DNA from: a virus
Virus record (IMG/VR): IMGVR_UViG_3300023223_001280
Location: 1-48,985 of that record
DNA length: 48,985 nucleotides
Reading direction: 5' to 3' (one strand)
Below, one piece after another: positions 13,047 to 20,343 of the stretch. The translations under genes and the position numbers were made by a program. The notes under the pieces were generated by a model, which was not told the origin of the DNA, ran no database searches, and saw nothing but the letters and a program-made list of their open reading frames with translations. Numbering within the stretch: position 1 is the stretch's first letter; every line of letters starts with the position of its first letter.

Positions 13047-13520
13047 ATGGCAGATAAAATGAATTTTCAAGAGGCTCTGAATGTAAAAGTTGGAAGTATC
13101 GAAAGACCACCAAAAATTCCTCAAGGAACTTATGTAGTCAAGGTAAATAAGCAGCCTTTCTTTGCCAAAACTGGTGAAGATGATCGTTACGAAACCTGCG
13201 ATTTCACCCTTGGGCTGATCCAGCCAACAGACAATGTGGATGCAGCTGACTTAGAAGAATACGGACCAATCACCAATTCCTCCATTCAACTTCGCTTCAT
13301 GTTCGACAGTGAGGACAAAAGTAGGTTCGAACGTTCTCTGTTCTTCCTGAAACGGTTCATCGAAGAGCACCTGCTGGTTGACGGCGCCGATAAAATGCCA
13401 CTCAAAAAAGCATTGGCCGATACTGTCAACCACCAATGCATGGTTGATGTAGTGTGGAGTCCAAATCCCAAAGACCCTGAGGAGTTCTTCGTCAACGCTG
13501 GCAAAACCATGCCGGTCTAG
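13047..13520 (+). CDS. SSB-like partner of the Sak4-type ATPase (157 aa)
   Basis: Starts one base after the ATPase stop. The N-terminal part KIPQGTYVVKVNKQPFFAKT and the strand-rich middle (ETCDFTLGLIQP, SSIQLRFMF) suit an OB-fold single-stranded DNA-binding protein of the kind encoded beside Sak4 proteins (DUF669/DUF2815-like). The C-terminus EEFFVNAGKTMPV lacks the classical DDDIPF tail. That tail type occurs instead on the small protein at 5910-6194. The function is assigned mainly from position and strand pattern. Confidence 0.7.
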   Translation: MADKMNFQEALNVKVGSIERPPKIPQGTYVVKVNKQPFFAKTGEDDRYETCDFTLGLIQPTDNVDAADLEEYGPITNSSIQLRFMFDSEDKSRFERSLFFLKRFIEEHLLVDGADKMPLKKALADTVNHQCMVDVVWSPNPKDPEEFFVNAGKTMPV

Positions 13521-13553
13521 CCTACCCAATTTCCGGCCGAGGCACGTCATTGG

Positions 13554-13599
13554 CCTTGCTTATCAGTCCCGCCTGATGATGGATAGGATTAAAGCAAGG
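13554..13599 (+). other. Two-part RNA hairpin in an intergenic gap
   Basis: CCTTGCTT (13554-13561) pairs with AAGCAAGG (13592-13599), and inside it ATCAG (13562-13566) pairs with CTGAT (13573-13577). It lies in the 140-base gap after the SSB-like gene. It could slow transcription or protect the 3' end of the recombination transcript. No T-run follows. Confidence 0.45.
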
Positions 13600-13660
13600 T
13601 GTGGCGGTCCAGCCTTATACTCTTCTTGCACAAGAGACTTAGCTAAGAAAGTGAAAGAAG

Positions 13661-13981
13661 ATGAAGACAAGATTAATCAGACGAAATAAAAAATCCTCTA
13701 ACGGTTGGAATAATGGGGATATAGATGAGGTCAGGCAGCTATTCAGAAGTGCTATGGTATGGGATGGGAATCATTGCTCAAAGGAATCAAGGGATCGTCT
13801 TATATCCTTTAAGTATGCCTATCGATATGATGGTCTAACTGCATTGACTGGGCGTGGTAAAATCGCCGCTATACTCTCCTGGCCGATGCCATTCGTCTGG
13901 ATTCGTTATTGGTGGCGAACTCGTAGATTTGGTTGGTGGTTTGCATTCAATAGCCCTGATCAGAAGAATTCGGTTAATTAG
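13661..13981 (+). CDS. Small basic, Trp-rich hypothetical protein (106 aa)
   Basis: Unknown function. It begins with a basic stretch MKTRLIRRNKKSSN. Residues about 65-96 contain KIAAILSWPMPFVWIRYWWRTRRFGWWFAF, a hydrophobic, aromatic segment broken by arginines that may lie in or on the inner membrane. The upstream AAAGAAG is a modest ribosome binding site. It is isolated on both sides by short gaps, unlike most genes here, so it may be a later insertion. Confidence 0.55.
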   Translation: MKTRLIRRNKKSSNGWNNGDIDEVRQLFRSAMVWDGNHCSKESRDRLISFKYAYRYDGLTALTGRGKIAAILSWPMPFVWIRYWWRTRRFGWWFAFNSPDQKNSVN

Positions 13982-13986
13982 GATGA

Positions 13987-14085
13987 GAGCATGGATTAAT
14001 AGCTATTGGCTTTCACACTGATGGCACCGGAAAAATTCGGCTTACTGACGCAGGTTTAGTAATAGTTAGGTATAAAATCGTATGA
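13987..14085 (+). pseudogene. Possible gene remnant without a start codon
   Basis: A 32-codon open frame reads HGLIAIGFHTDGTGKIRL and then TDAGLVIVRYKIV, ending in TGA that overlaps the next ATG (ATGA), the junction style of real genes here. It has no ATG, GTG or TTG start. Either a one-base error near 13992 hides the start or this is a decayed gene tail. Confidence 0.25.
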
Positions 14086-15353
14086 CTTCAGGCAATTTCA
14101 CCCCCATACTTCTTTCCTCCATAACCCGTGGCGAGCGCCAACGCAAAGAATTAAAAGGCATCCGGGAGCTTGCCTGGTCTATCAACAGCGTTGGCCTCAT
14201 CAACCCGCTCGTCGTAACTCCCGACTACCAGCTTGTTGCGGGCGAACGACGCCTCGCAGCTTGTCGTCAGCTCGGTTGGACCGATATCCCTGTCCAGTTC
14301 ACAACCAACCTTTCTCCCGACGAGCTACACCTGATCGAGTTGGAAGAGAACATTCGCCGCAGCGACTTGCCCTGGAAAGATGAAGTCCTGGCAGTCCAGG
14401 CCTACCACAACCTGCGCAGTCAGGAAGATTCTGAGTGGAACCAGACCAAAACTGCCGCCGCGTTATCCACCAGCACTCCACTTACCAGCCAAAAGTTAAT
14501 GGTAGCGGAACAGATAATGGCAGGTAACGAGAAAGTTACAACTGCCGACCACCTAAGTGTTGCAATTAATTTGACAAAACGGGCACGATCACGGGCGGAA
14601 GCATCAGAAGCGGTCAAGGTGGATAAACTCATCGCCACCGCTACCGCTACCGCGAGCGAGCCGGTAGAACCCGAACCACCCACCATTCCCCTAATCAACG
14701 AGGATTTCATCGAGTGGGCACAAACCTATTCCGGACCCAAGTTCAACCTAATCCATTGCGACTTTCCCTACGGTATAGACTCAGGCAATCAACAGCAAGG
14801 CACAAATGTTGCTTTGTACGGCAATTATGAAGATACCTTCAATACATATGTTAAACTATTGTATACGTTAGATGTAGCTACCCATCGCATAGTTGAAGAC
14901 AGTGCGCATTTAATCTTCTGGTTTTCGATGGCACATTACCAAACAACAATCAACCGGTTGAGTGACCAAGGTTGGATCGTTGACCCACTCCCACTCGTTT
15001 GGCATAAGTCTTGCAGCACAGGCCTCTTACCCGATCCTAACCGGGGCCCTCGTCGCACCTACGAGACTGCCCTGTTCGCCAGTCGAGGCGATCGCAAGAT
15101 CGTTCGGGCGGTAGCCAACTCAGTCTCCGCCCCAACCCGCACGGACAAGCTGCACATGAGCGAAAAGCCCCCGGCAGTCCTAGCCCACTTCATGCGCATG
15201 GTGTGCGACGAATATAGCACCGTGCTCGATCCAACTTGCGGCAGCGCTGGGGCGATTAAAGTTGCCGAACAGCTCGGCGCGAGTCGGGTGCTGGGTATTG
15301 AGAAGGACGAAGAATTTTTCAACATAGCAACGGAGAATTATCATGGGAACTGA
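14082..15353 (+). CDS. ParB-like domain fused to DNA methyltransferase (423 aa)
   Basis: Two domains. The ParB/Srx-like N-terminal part (1-110) has GLINPLVVTP, then VAGERRLAA (52-60), the nucleotide-binding GERR motif, and the helix ELHLIELEENIRR. The C-terminal part is an adenine- or cytosine-N4-type methyltransferase with motif IV DFPYG (227-231) before motif I DPTCGSAG (383-390), the beta-class order, and a KLHMSEKP block ahead of motif I. It probably methylates phage DNA to evade restriction, with the ParB-like part aiding DNA contact. Such fusions are common in phages. An Ala/Thr/Pro-rich linker (about 185-202) joins the halves. It overlaps the next gene by 11 bases. Confidence 0.9.
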   Translation: MTSGNFTPILLSSITRGERQRKELKGIRELAWSINSVGLINPLVVTPDYQLVAGERRLAACRQLGWTDIPVQFTTNLSPDELHLIELEENIRRSDLPWKDEVLAVQAYHNLRSQEDSEWNQTKTAAALSTSTPLTSQKLMVAEQIMAGNEKVTTADHLSVAINLTKRARSRAEASEAVKVDKLIATATATASEPVEPEPPTIPLINEDFIEWAQTYSGPKFNLIHCDFPYGIDSGNQQQGTNVALYGNYEDTFNTYVKLLYTLDVATHRIVEDSAHLIFWFSMAHYQTTINRLSDQGWIVDPLPLVWHKSCSTGLLPDPNRGPRRTYETALFASRGDRKIVRAVANSVSAPTRTDKLHMSEKPPAVLAHFMRMVCDEYSTVLDPTCGSAGAIKVAEQLGASRVLGIEKDEEFFNIATENYHGN

Positions 15354-15717
15354 AAAGAAAACAGACAAGTCAGTACCTCAACTTGCTGGTGAATTGGACT
15401 TTAATCTTACAGCAGAAGAGGTTAAAAAGCGAAGGGATGGCACGTTCGACTTGCTACCCAATCGCCAATCCACTCACGGCGACTTCAGCCTCAACGCCCA
15501 CATTTCCCAACACTTAAAACAGGTGTACAAATCCAATGGATACGACAAGTTCACTCCCACCAAGCGTGAGTCACTTGATATGATTGCCCTAAGAATTGCT
15601 CGCATCCTGAGTGGCAGTCCGAACGTTGCGAGACATTGGAGTGATATCGCAGGGTACGCGCAATTGGTGGTGGAAGAACTGACAGCTAAACCAAAAGCTT
15701 CTAAGGAGCAGACATAG
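15343..15717 (+). CDS. DUF6378-like protein (124 aa)
   Basis: Pattern THGDFSLNAHISQHLKQ, then LDMIALRIARILSGSPNVARHWSDIAGYAQLV, is typical of the phage DUF6378 family. This helical domain is often compared with MazG-like nucleotide pyrophosphohydrolases. The family pattern occupies about residues 44-112. The first 40 residues are charged and probably flexible. A role in nucleotide-pool control would fit the adjacent uracil-DNA glycosylase and polymerase, but activity is not established. The start overlaps the methyltransferase end. Confidence 0.75.
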   Translation: MGTEKKTDKSVPQLAGELDFNLTAEEVKKRRDGTFDLLPNRQSTHGDFSLNAHISQHLKQVYKSNGYDKFTPTKRESLDMIALRIARILSGSPNVARHWSDIAGYAQLVVEELTAKPKASKEQT

Positions 15718-15722
15718 CAATC

Positions 15723-16754
15723 GTGAGCGACCAGCAACCTATCATGATCGTTGGCGAGGCCTGGGGAAAGGACGAGGCCGAGGCCCGCCTACCTTTCGTC
15801 GGCAAAACTGGGGGCATTCTTCGCGTAATGCTGCGGCAGGTTGGCATCGACATATCCTCAGTTTACCTAACCAACGTATTCAACCTTCAACCGCCCGGCG
15901 GAAACGACGTTAAGAACCTGTGCGGTTCACGACCCGAGGCAATAAAAGGAATGCCAGCACTCAACCGTGGCAAGTTTGTGCGGGCCGAGTACTTGCCCGA
16001 GATCGAGCGCCTATACCACGAAATCGCTACGATCAAACCCAACATCGTGATAACCTGCGGGGCTACCCCAACATGGGCACTACTCCACACCAACGGTATA
16101 GCAAAGCACCGGGGCGCCCCATTCAGCTGCCCAATACCAGGCCCAATCGCTGGCGTAAAAGTCCTGCCCACCTACCACCCGTCAGCCGTTGCCCGTGATT
16201 GGAAGCTGCGCCCGATCGTCATTGCCGACCTGCACAAGGCAAAACGCGAAGCAGAGTTTCCTGAAATCCGACGGCCACGTCGAGAGATATGGATCGAACC
16301 TACATTCAAAGACATCAACACCTTCTACAACGAGTACATGCTAGACTGTGATGAACTGTCAATCGACATTGAAACGATAGGCAATCAAATAACCTGTATC
16401 GGATTCGCCCCGACCGAGGTGGTAGCACTAGTCATTCCATTCTATGATCCTCGACAAAAGGATGGCAATTACTGGCGAACAATTGAAGAAGAACTCAGGG
16501 TTTGGGATTTGGTCCGGTATTTCTGCTCCCTTGACCGGGCGGTGGTCGGCCAGAACTTCATGTATGACATGCGTTTTCTACTCGACAGCTATGGCATACC
16601 TTGCCCTAACACAAACGACACCATGCTGTTGCACCATGCCCTACAACCGGAAATGCAAAAGAGTCTTAACTTCCTCGCATCGGTCTACAGTGACGAACTT
16701 AAGTGGAAGTTTATGGGCGGGCGAGGAACACTAACTCGGAAGAAGGAGGACTAA
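15723..16754 (+). CDS. Uracil-DNA glycosylase fused to N-terminal part of a 3'-5' exonuclease (343 aa)
   Basis: Residues 1-170 match a family 4-type uracil-DNA glycosylase: GEAWG (11-15), PFVG (24-27), NVFNLQPPGGND, and YHPSA (151-155). The N-terminal pair of the four Fe-S cysteines of family 4 is not seen. Residues 205-340 match the proofreading exonuclease of polymerase A: motif Exo I DIET (215-218) and Exo II NFMYD (278-282). Exo III is missing here and appears at the start of the next gene. The protein would remove uracil from, and proofread, newly made phage DNA together with the polymerase. The GTG start at 15723 is uncertain; ATG 15744 is an alternative. Confidence 0.82.
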   Translation: MSDQQPIMIVGEAWGKDEAEARLPFVGKTGGILRVMLRQVGIDISSVYLTNVFNLQPPGGNDVKNLCGSRPEAIKGMPALNRGKFVRAEYLPEIERLYHEIATIKPNIVITCGATPTWALLHTNGIAKHRGAPFSCPIPGPIAGVKVLPTYHPSAVARDWKLRPIVIADLHKAKREAEFPEIRRPRREIWIEPTFKDINTFYNEYMLDCDELSIDIETIGNQITCIGFAPTEVVALVIPFYDPRQKDGNYWRTIEEELRVWDLVRYFCSLDRAVVGQNFMYDMRFLLDSYGIPCPNTNDTMLLHHALQPEMQKSLNFLASVYSDELKWKFMGGRGTLTRKKED

Positions 16755-16757
16755 ACA

Positions 16758-16799
16758 ATGCCTACAAAAGTAGATGTCAATACGCAAACCTGTGCATAA
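16758..16799 (+). other. Mini-ORF with strong ribosome binding site before the polymerase
   Basis: AGGAGG (16744-16749 region) lies seven to eight bases before ATG 16758, which opens a 13-codon frame (MPTKVDVNTQTCA) in the frame of the upstream glycosylase gene. It stops 11 bases before the polymerase GTG at 16811. It may serve for translational coupling, or be the trace of a frameshift that once joined the two proteins. Confidence 0.4.
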
Positions 16800-16810
16800 G
16801 AGAAGTAACC

Positions 16811-18370
16811 GTGGTCCGTATAATTCAAACAGCTGATCTTGATCCGCACGTTTCGCTACCCCGTACAACTAACGATTGGGTATACAACGGACTCGATTGC
16901 TGCGTGACCCTCGAGATATGCCACACCCTCCTCGAGCAGCTTGACGACACCAGCCGCACCATCTACGAACGGTCCCTTGCACTACAGGGACCGGTGCTTG
17001 AGATGACCTTGCGTGGAATAAAGATCAACGAGGTCGAGCGCAAACAAATCCTTGCTCACACCGTTCGCGATATCATGAAGCTTGAGGCAAACTTGTACAT
17101 GATTTTGCAAGAGGGACTTGGCATTGACACGAAAATGAAAGGCCCAACAAAGTATTGGCGGAGCAACAAACAGTTGATGCATCTATTCTACACTGTGCTG
17201 GGATTGGAGCCGATAAAGAAACGCAATGCTGCGGGTGGCTTCAGCCCCACGGTCGAGGAGACGGCATTGGAAAAGCTTTCAATCCATTTCTACGCCGAAC
17301 CAATCTGCGCCCACATCTTACTCCTCCGTGATCTCGACAAGCAGCGCCAATTACTTGAGACTGAATTGGATGAAGACAAGCACCTGCGAGCAAGTTGGAA
17401 CATTGCGGGCACAAACAGCGGGCGCTTCTCGTGCTCTGAGTCTGCATTCGGTACCGGTCGCAATACCCAAAATATTGACAAGCGTCTGCGGACGATGTTC
17501 ATTGCAGATGATGGAATGAAGTTGGCCAACCTAGACCTCAAACAGGCCGATGCCCGTAATCTCGGCGCAATCTGTTGGGAGCTTTTTGTCGAGAAGTATG
17601 GTCCAGAATTTGCAGGCAAATACCTCGACTATTGCGAGTCCGGTGATCTGCACACCAAGGTGTGCGAAATGGGTTGGCCAACACTTCCATGGACTGGCAA
17701 TACTGCAGCAGATCGGGCAATCGCTGATGTAATCGCCCACAAAGGCATGTCATACCGCGACCTTTCCAAACGACTCGGTCACGGCACCAACTACCAGGGC
17801 GAGGTAAGTGTGGCTCAGGCAACGAAGCTGGCCATGTCGGTCATTCTCGCATTCAAGAAAAAGTACTTTGCTGGTTTTCCTTGCATAGAATTGTGGCATG
17901 ATTGGGTAAGAAGACAGCTCATTGATTTTGGATTCATCACTACCCTTCTCGGCCGTCGCCGTTTCTTCTACGGCAGGCCAAGGGACGCAAATAACATTCG
18001 TGAAGCTGTTGCCTACGGCCCTCAATCAATGACTGCTGAACAGACACATATGGGACTGGTAAACTTATTCCGTACAAATCGAGTACAACTTTTGCTTGAA
18101 GGCCACGATGCACTAATCTTTCAGTACCCGAAAGATGAGGAAGAAGAAATCTTACCACTAGCAATTGCTGCCATGACTATACCGTTGACCCTCAAGCAGG
18201 GCCGCGAGTTTGTTGTGCCGGTAGACGCAAAGGTGGGATGGAATTGGGGAGACAAGACGAGTGACAATTACCACGGGCTGGCGAAATGGAAAGGTGCGCC
18301 AGACGAACGCACCTCCCCGGTGTACGGTAAGCAACCACGCCTTTCATTTCTTAGGGAGTTAGAAAGATGA
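16811..18370 (+). CDS. DNA polymerase A family polymerase with Exo III motif (519 aa)
   Basis: Replicative family-A polymerase. YNGLD (25-29) is the Exo III motif completing the exonuclease of the previous gene. TNSGRFS (201-207), motif A DLKQADAR (242-249), motif B R316...K320...Y328 and motif C GHDA (431-434, with Ala in place of the usual Glu) follow in order. The residue aligned to Phe762 of E. coli Pol I is His324. The start is uncertain: GTG 16811 is chosen, while GTG 16703 would overlap the previous gene by 52 bases and has no ribosome binding site. The stop overlaps the next frame (ATGA). Confidence 0.92.
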   Translation: MVRIIQTADLDPHVSLPRTTNDWVYNGLDCCVTLEICHTLLEQLDDTSRTIYERSLALQGPVLEMTLRGIKINEVERKQILAHTVRDIMKLEANLYMILQEGLGIDTKMKGPTKYWRSNKQLMHLFYTVLGLEPIKKRNAAGGFSPTVEETALEKLSIHFYAEPICAHILLLRDLDKQRQLLETELDEDKHLRASWNIAGTNSGRFSCSESAFGTGRNTQNIDKRLRTMFIADDGMKLANLDLKQADARNLGAICWELFVEKYGPEFAGKYLDYCESGDLHTKVCEMGWPTLPWTGNTAADRAIADVIAHKGMSYRDLSKRLGHGTNYQGEVSVAQATKLAMSVILAFKKKYFAGFPCIELWHDWVRRQLIDFGFITTLLGRRRFFYGRPRDANNIREAVAYGPQSMTAEQTHMGLVNLFRTNRVQLLLEGHDALIFQYPKDEEEEILPLAIAAMTIPLTLKQGREFVVPVDAKVGWNWGDKTSDNYHGLAKWKGAPDERTSPVYGKQPRLSFLRELER

Positions 18371-18489
18371 CGAAGCATTTGATGAAACGGCCTGAGACAA
18401 AGTGGGTTACACTTACGGGTGACTACAAAAAAGATAACCTTTTCACTAACTCATTGCTAGATGACATACCACACAAAAGGAAAACAACA

Positions 18490-18807
18490 ATGAAACTAGT
18501 AATAATCGAAAGCCCCTACGCAGGCGATATTCAACTGAACACCGAGTATGCTCGTGCCTGTGTACATGACAGCCTTAGCCAAGATGAAGCTCCCATTGCT
18601 TCTCACCTTCTTTACACTCAGCCAGGAATTTTAGACGACAATACTCCTGAGGAACGGAAACAAGGTATTGAGGCTGGGCTAGCTTGGCACAAGGTTGCTG
18701 ATCTTATAGTAATATATACAGATTATGGTATCAGCAAGGGCATGGCTTCTGCAATTGAAGGAGCCATAACTAGTGGAATTGATATTGAATACCGAAAAAT
18801 AGAATAG
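18490..18807 (+). CDS. DUF4406/DUF7768-like protein, nucleoside deoxyribosyltransferase fold (105 aa)
   Basis: Begins MKLVIIESPYAGD (beta-strand plus loop), then N...ARACVHDSLSQDEAPIASHLLYTQPG, then ADLIVIYTDYGISKGMASAIEGA. This is the Rossmann-like layout of DUF4406-type phage proteins related to nucleoside 2-deoxyribosyltransferases, probably acting on nucleotides or sensing them. The start at 18490 fits the domain boundary and follows AAAGGAA. The same frame is open to an ATG at 18367 that overlaps the polymerase stop and would add 41 polar residues. Confidence 0.75.
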   Translation: MKLVIIESPYAGDIQLNTEYARACVHDSLSQDEAPIASHLLYTQPGILDDNTPEERKQGIEAGLAWHKVADLIVIYTDYGISKGMASAIEGAITSGIDIEYRKIE

Positions 18808-18817
18808 AGACTCATCT

Positions 18818-20041
18818 ATGTCAAGATCACTTGAGTCTTGGATCGACAGCTATATCCAGCATACCAGTTCTATGGGCAGTCCACAACTATTTTGTAAGTG
18901 GACTGCCCTAGCCGTTGTGGCAGGTGCGCTTGAGCGCAAGGTGTGGCTCAGGACATCTCGCGGCACTCTCTACCCCAACATGTACACTATTCTAATTGGT
19001 GAGCCGGGCGTGGGCAAATCACTGCAGACTGATCTGTCATGGCAACTGTGGCGAAGTCTATCCAATGTTGGTACTGATACACATTGGACCTCGGTCCAGT
19101 CCCTCACCTACGCTTCGCTCATAGACCAACTCCACATGGCAGAACGAAAGTTAGTTCGTCCTCAAGAAGACGAACCAATCATATCATTCAATTCCCTGCT
19201 CATTTCAGTCAACGAGTTGTCCGTCCTCCTTCCCGAGTACGCTGTTCAAATGATGGCTAAGCTGACCGATCTTTACGACTGCAACGCGTATGGCGAGGCG
19301 CGCCGGTCAAGCGAAATCGAGTTCACCATGGAAAATCCACAACTAAATATCCTGTCCGCCAGCACACCAGCCCAGCTATTAGGTCTTCTTCCCGATGGTG
19401 CCTGGGACCAGGGCTTCTTATCCCGAGTCATGCTTGTTTATTCCGGCGAGATAGTGGAGTACGACTTGTGGGAAAAGGGACCACACCACGGCAGTGGTTT
19501 GTGGGCAAGCCTCAAGTCTGACCTGGGCGTGATCGGCAACTTGTATGGGGAAATGTATTTTGTTGAGGATGCGGCAAAAGCAATCAATGAATGGCAAAAA
19601 GCAAAGGGGCCACCCCGACCCACACACCCTAAATTAACGCGATATTGTAACCGGCGCACCGCGCACCTATTAAAACTATGCATGGCCGTGTCGGCATCCC
19701 AAAGCGATGATTTGACCATAACCATAGACCATTATTCGGAAGCGCTTAACCATCTACTTGAGGTCGAACATTCCATGCCTGACATGTTCAAGGCCATGAC
19801 AGCGGGTGGCGATGCACAAGTGATAAAAGACACATGGCACTTTGCCTACACCGTGTATATGAAATCGAAAGACCACACCCCGGTCAAGGAGGCGTTACTG
19901 GTCCATTTTATCAGCGAACGAACCTCGGCACATAATGTGATGAGAATACTGGACGTGATGGAACGGGCAGGCTTGCTTAAGATAGTCGAGGTTAACAAGA
20001 TCGGGTCGTGTTACATACCGAAGGAGCGCACGGTTTTCTAA
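18818..20041 (+). CDS. DUF3987-like P-loop ATPase, putative replicative helicase (407 aa)
   Basis: Walker A GEPGVGKS (61-68) is preceded by LYPNMYTILI, and SRGTLYPNMY matches the block that precedes the P-loop in DUF3987-type phage and plasmid ATPases. ISVNELSVLL (about 129-138) may be the Walker B region, and ILSAST (about 177-182) a sensor. A C-terminal helical part (VIKDTWHFAYTVY...VMRILDVMERAGLLKIV) looks like a winged-helix domain. Position after the polymerase suggests replication. No zinc-binding or TOPRIM primase part is present, so priming would depend on the host or on an unrecognised gene. It overlaps the opposing gene by three bases. Confidence 0.78.
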   Translation: MSRSLESWIDSYIQHTSSMGSPQLFCKWTALAVVAGALERKVWLRTSRGTLYPNMYTILIGEPGVGKSLQTDLSWQLWRSLSNVGTDTHWTSVQSLTYASLIDQLHMAERKLVRPQEDEPIISFNSLLISVNELSVLLPEYAVQMMAKLTDLYDCNAYGEARRSSEIEFTMENPQLNILSASTPAQLLGLLPDGAWDQGFLSRVMLVYSGEIVEYDLWEKGPHHGSGLWASLKSDLGVIGNLYGEMYFVEDAAKAINEWQKAKGPPRPTHPKLTRYCNRRTAHLLKLCMAVSASQSDDLTITIDHYSEALNHLLEVEHSMPDMFKAMTAGGDAQVIKDTWHFAYTVYMKSKDHTPVKEALLVHFISERTSAHNVMRILDVMERAGLLKIVEVNKIGSCYIPKERTVF

Positions 20042-20313
20042 CGAACATGCGCAGTCAGGAAACGGTTTAATAACTTGTTGTTCGCCTTCAACGTTTGTTC
20101 AACAGCAATCAATTGTTCCCGCGTTCTCGTAAGTAACTGAATCTCTTTTTCCAGTGTAGTAGCAAGCCGCGTAATATCCTTACTGTTGCTGGCTATACTA
20201 GCGTGAGCCTCGGAAAGCCGCCACGCCCCTGTTACGGTCTGCACAAGTAGAAAACCTGCGAGTGATAACACGGCCACAATTGGCATGTTACCGTCAATCT
20301 TATATTCAGGCAT
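20038..20313 (-). CDS. Small membrane protein with coiled coil (91 aa)
   Basis: Last gene of the leftward late block. One membrane segment (about residues 11-29, PIVAVLSLAGFLLVQTVTG) is followed by a long helical heptad-like region (TRLATTLEKEIQLLTRTREQLIAVEQTLKANNKLL). The topology resembles inner-membrane spanin-like or accessory holin proteins, but a better spanin pair exists at 45918-46302, so I leave the function open. The end overlaps the opposing ATPase gene by three bases, with no terminator visible between the converging transcripts. Confidence 0.65.
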   Translation of the reverse strand: MPEYKIDGNMPIVAVLSLAGFLLVQTVTGAWRLSEAHASIASNSKDITRLATTLEKEIQLLTRTREQLIAVEQTLKANNKLLNRFLTAHVR

Positions 20314-20343
20314 AATATAACTCCATTATAAAGTTTTCTCTAC

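Noticed and set aside
20041-20060. Bidirectional terminator between the converging gene blocks
   Set aside because: No stem followed by T-runs was found near 20038-20110; the genes simply overlap tail to tail.
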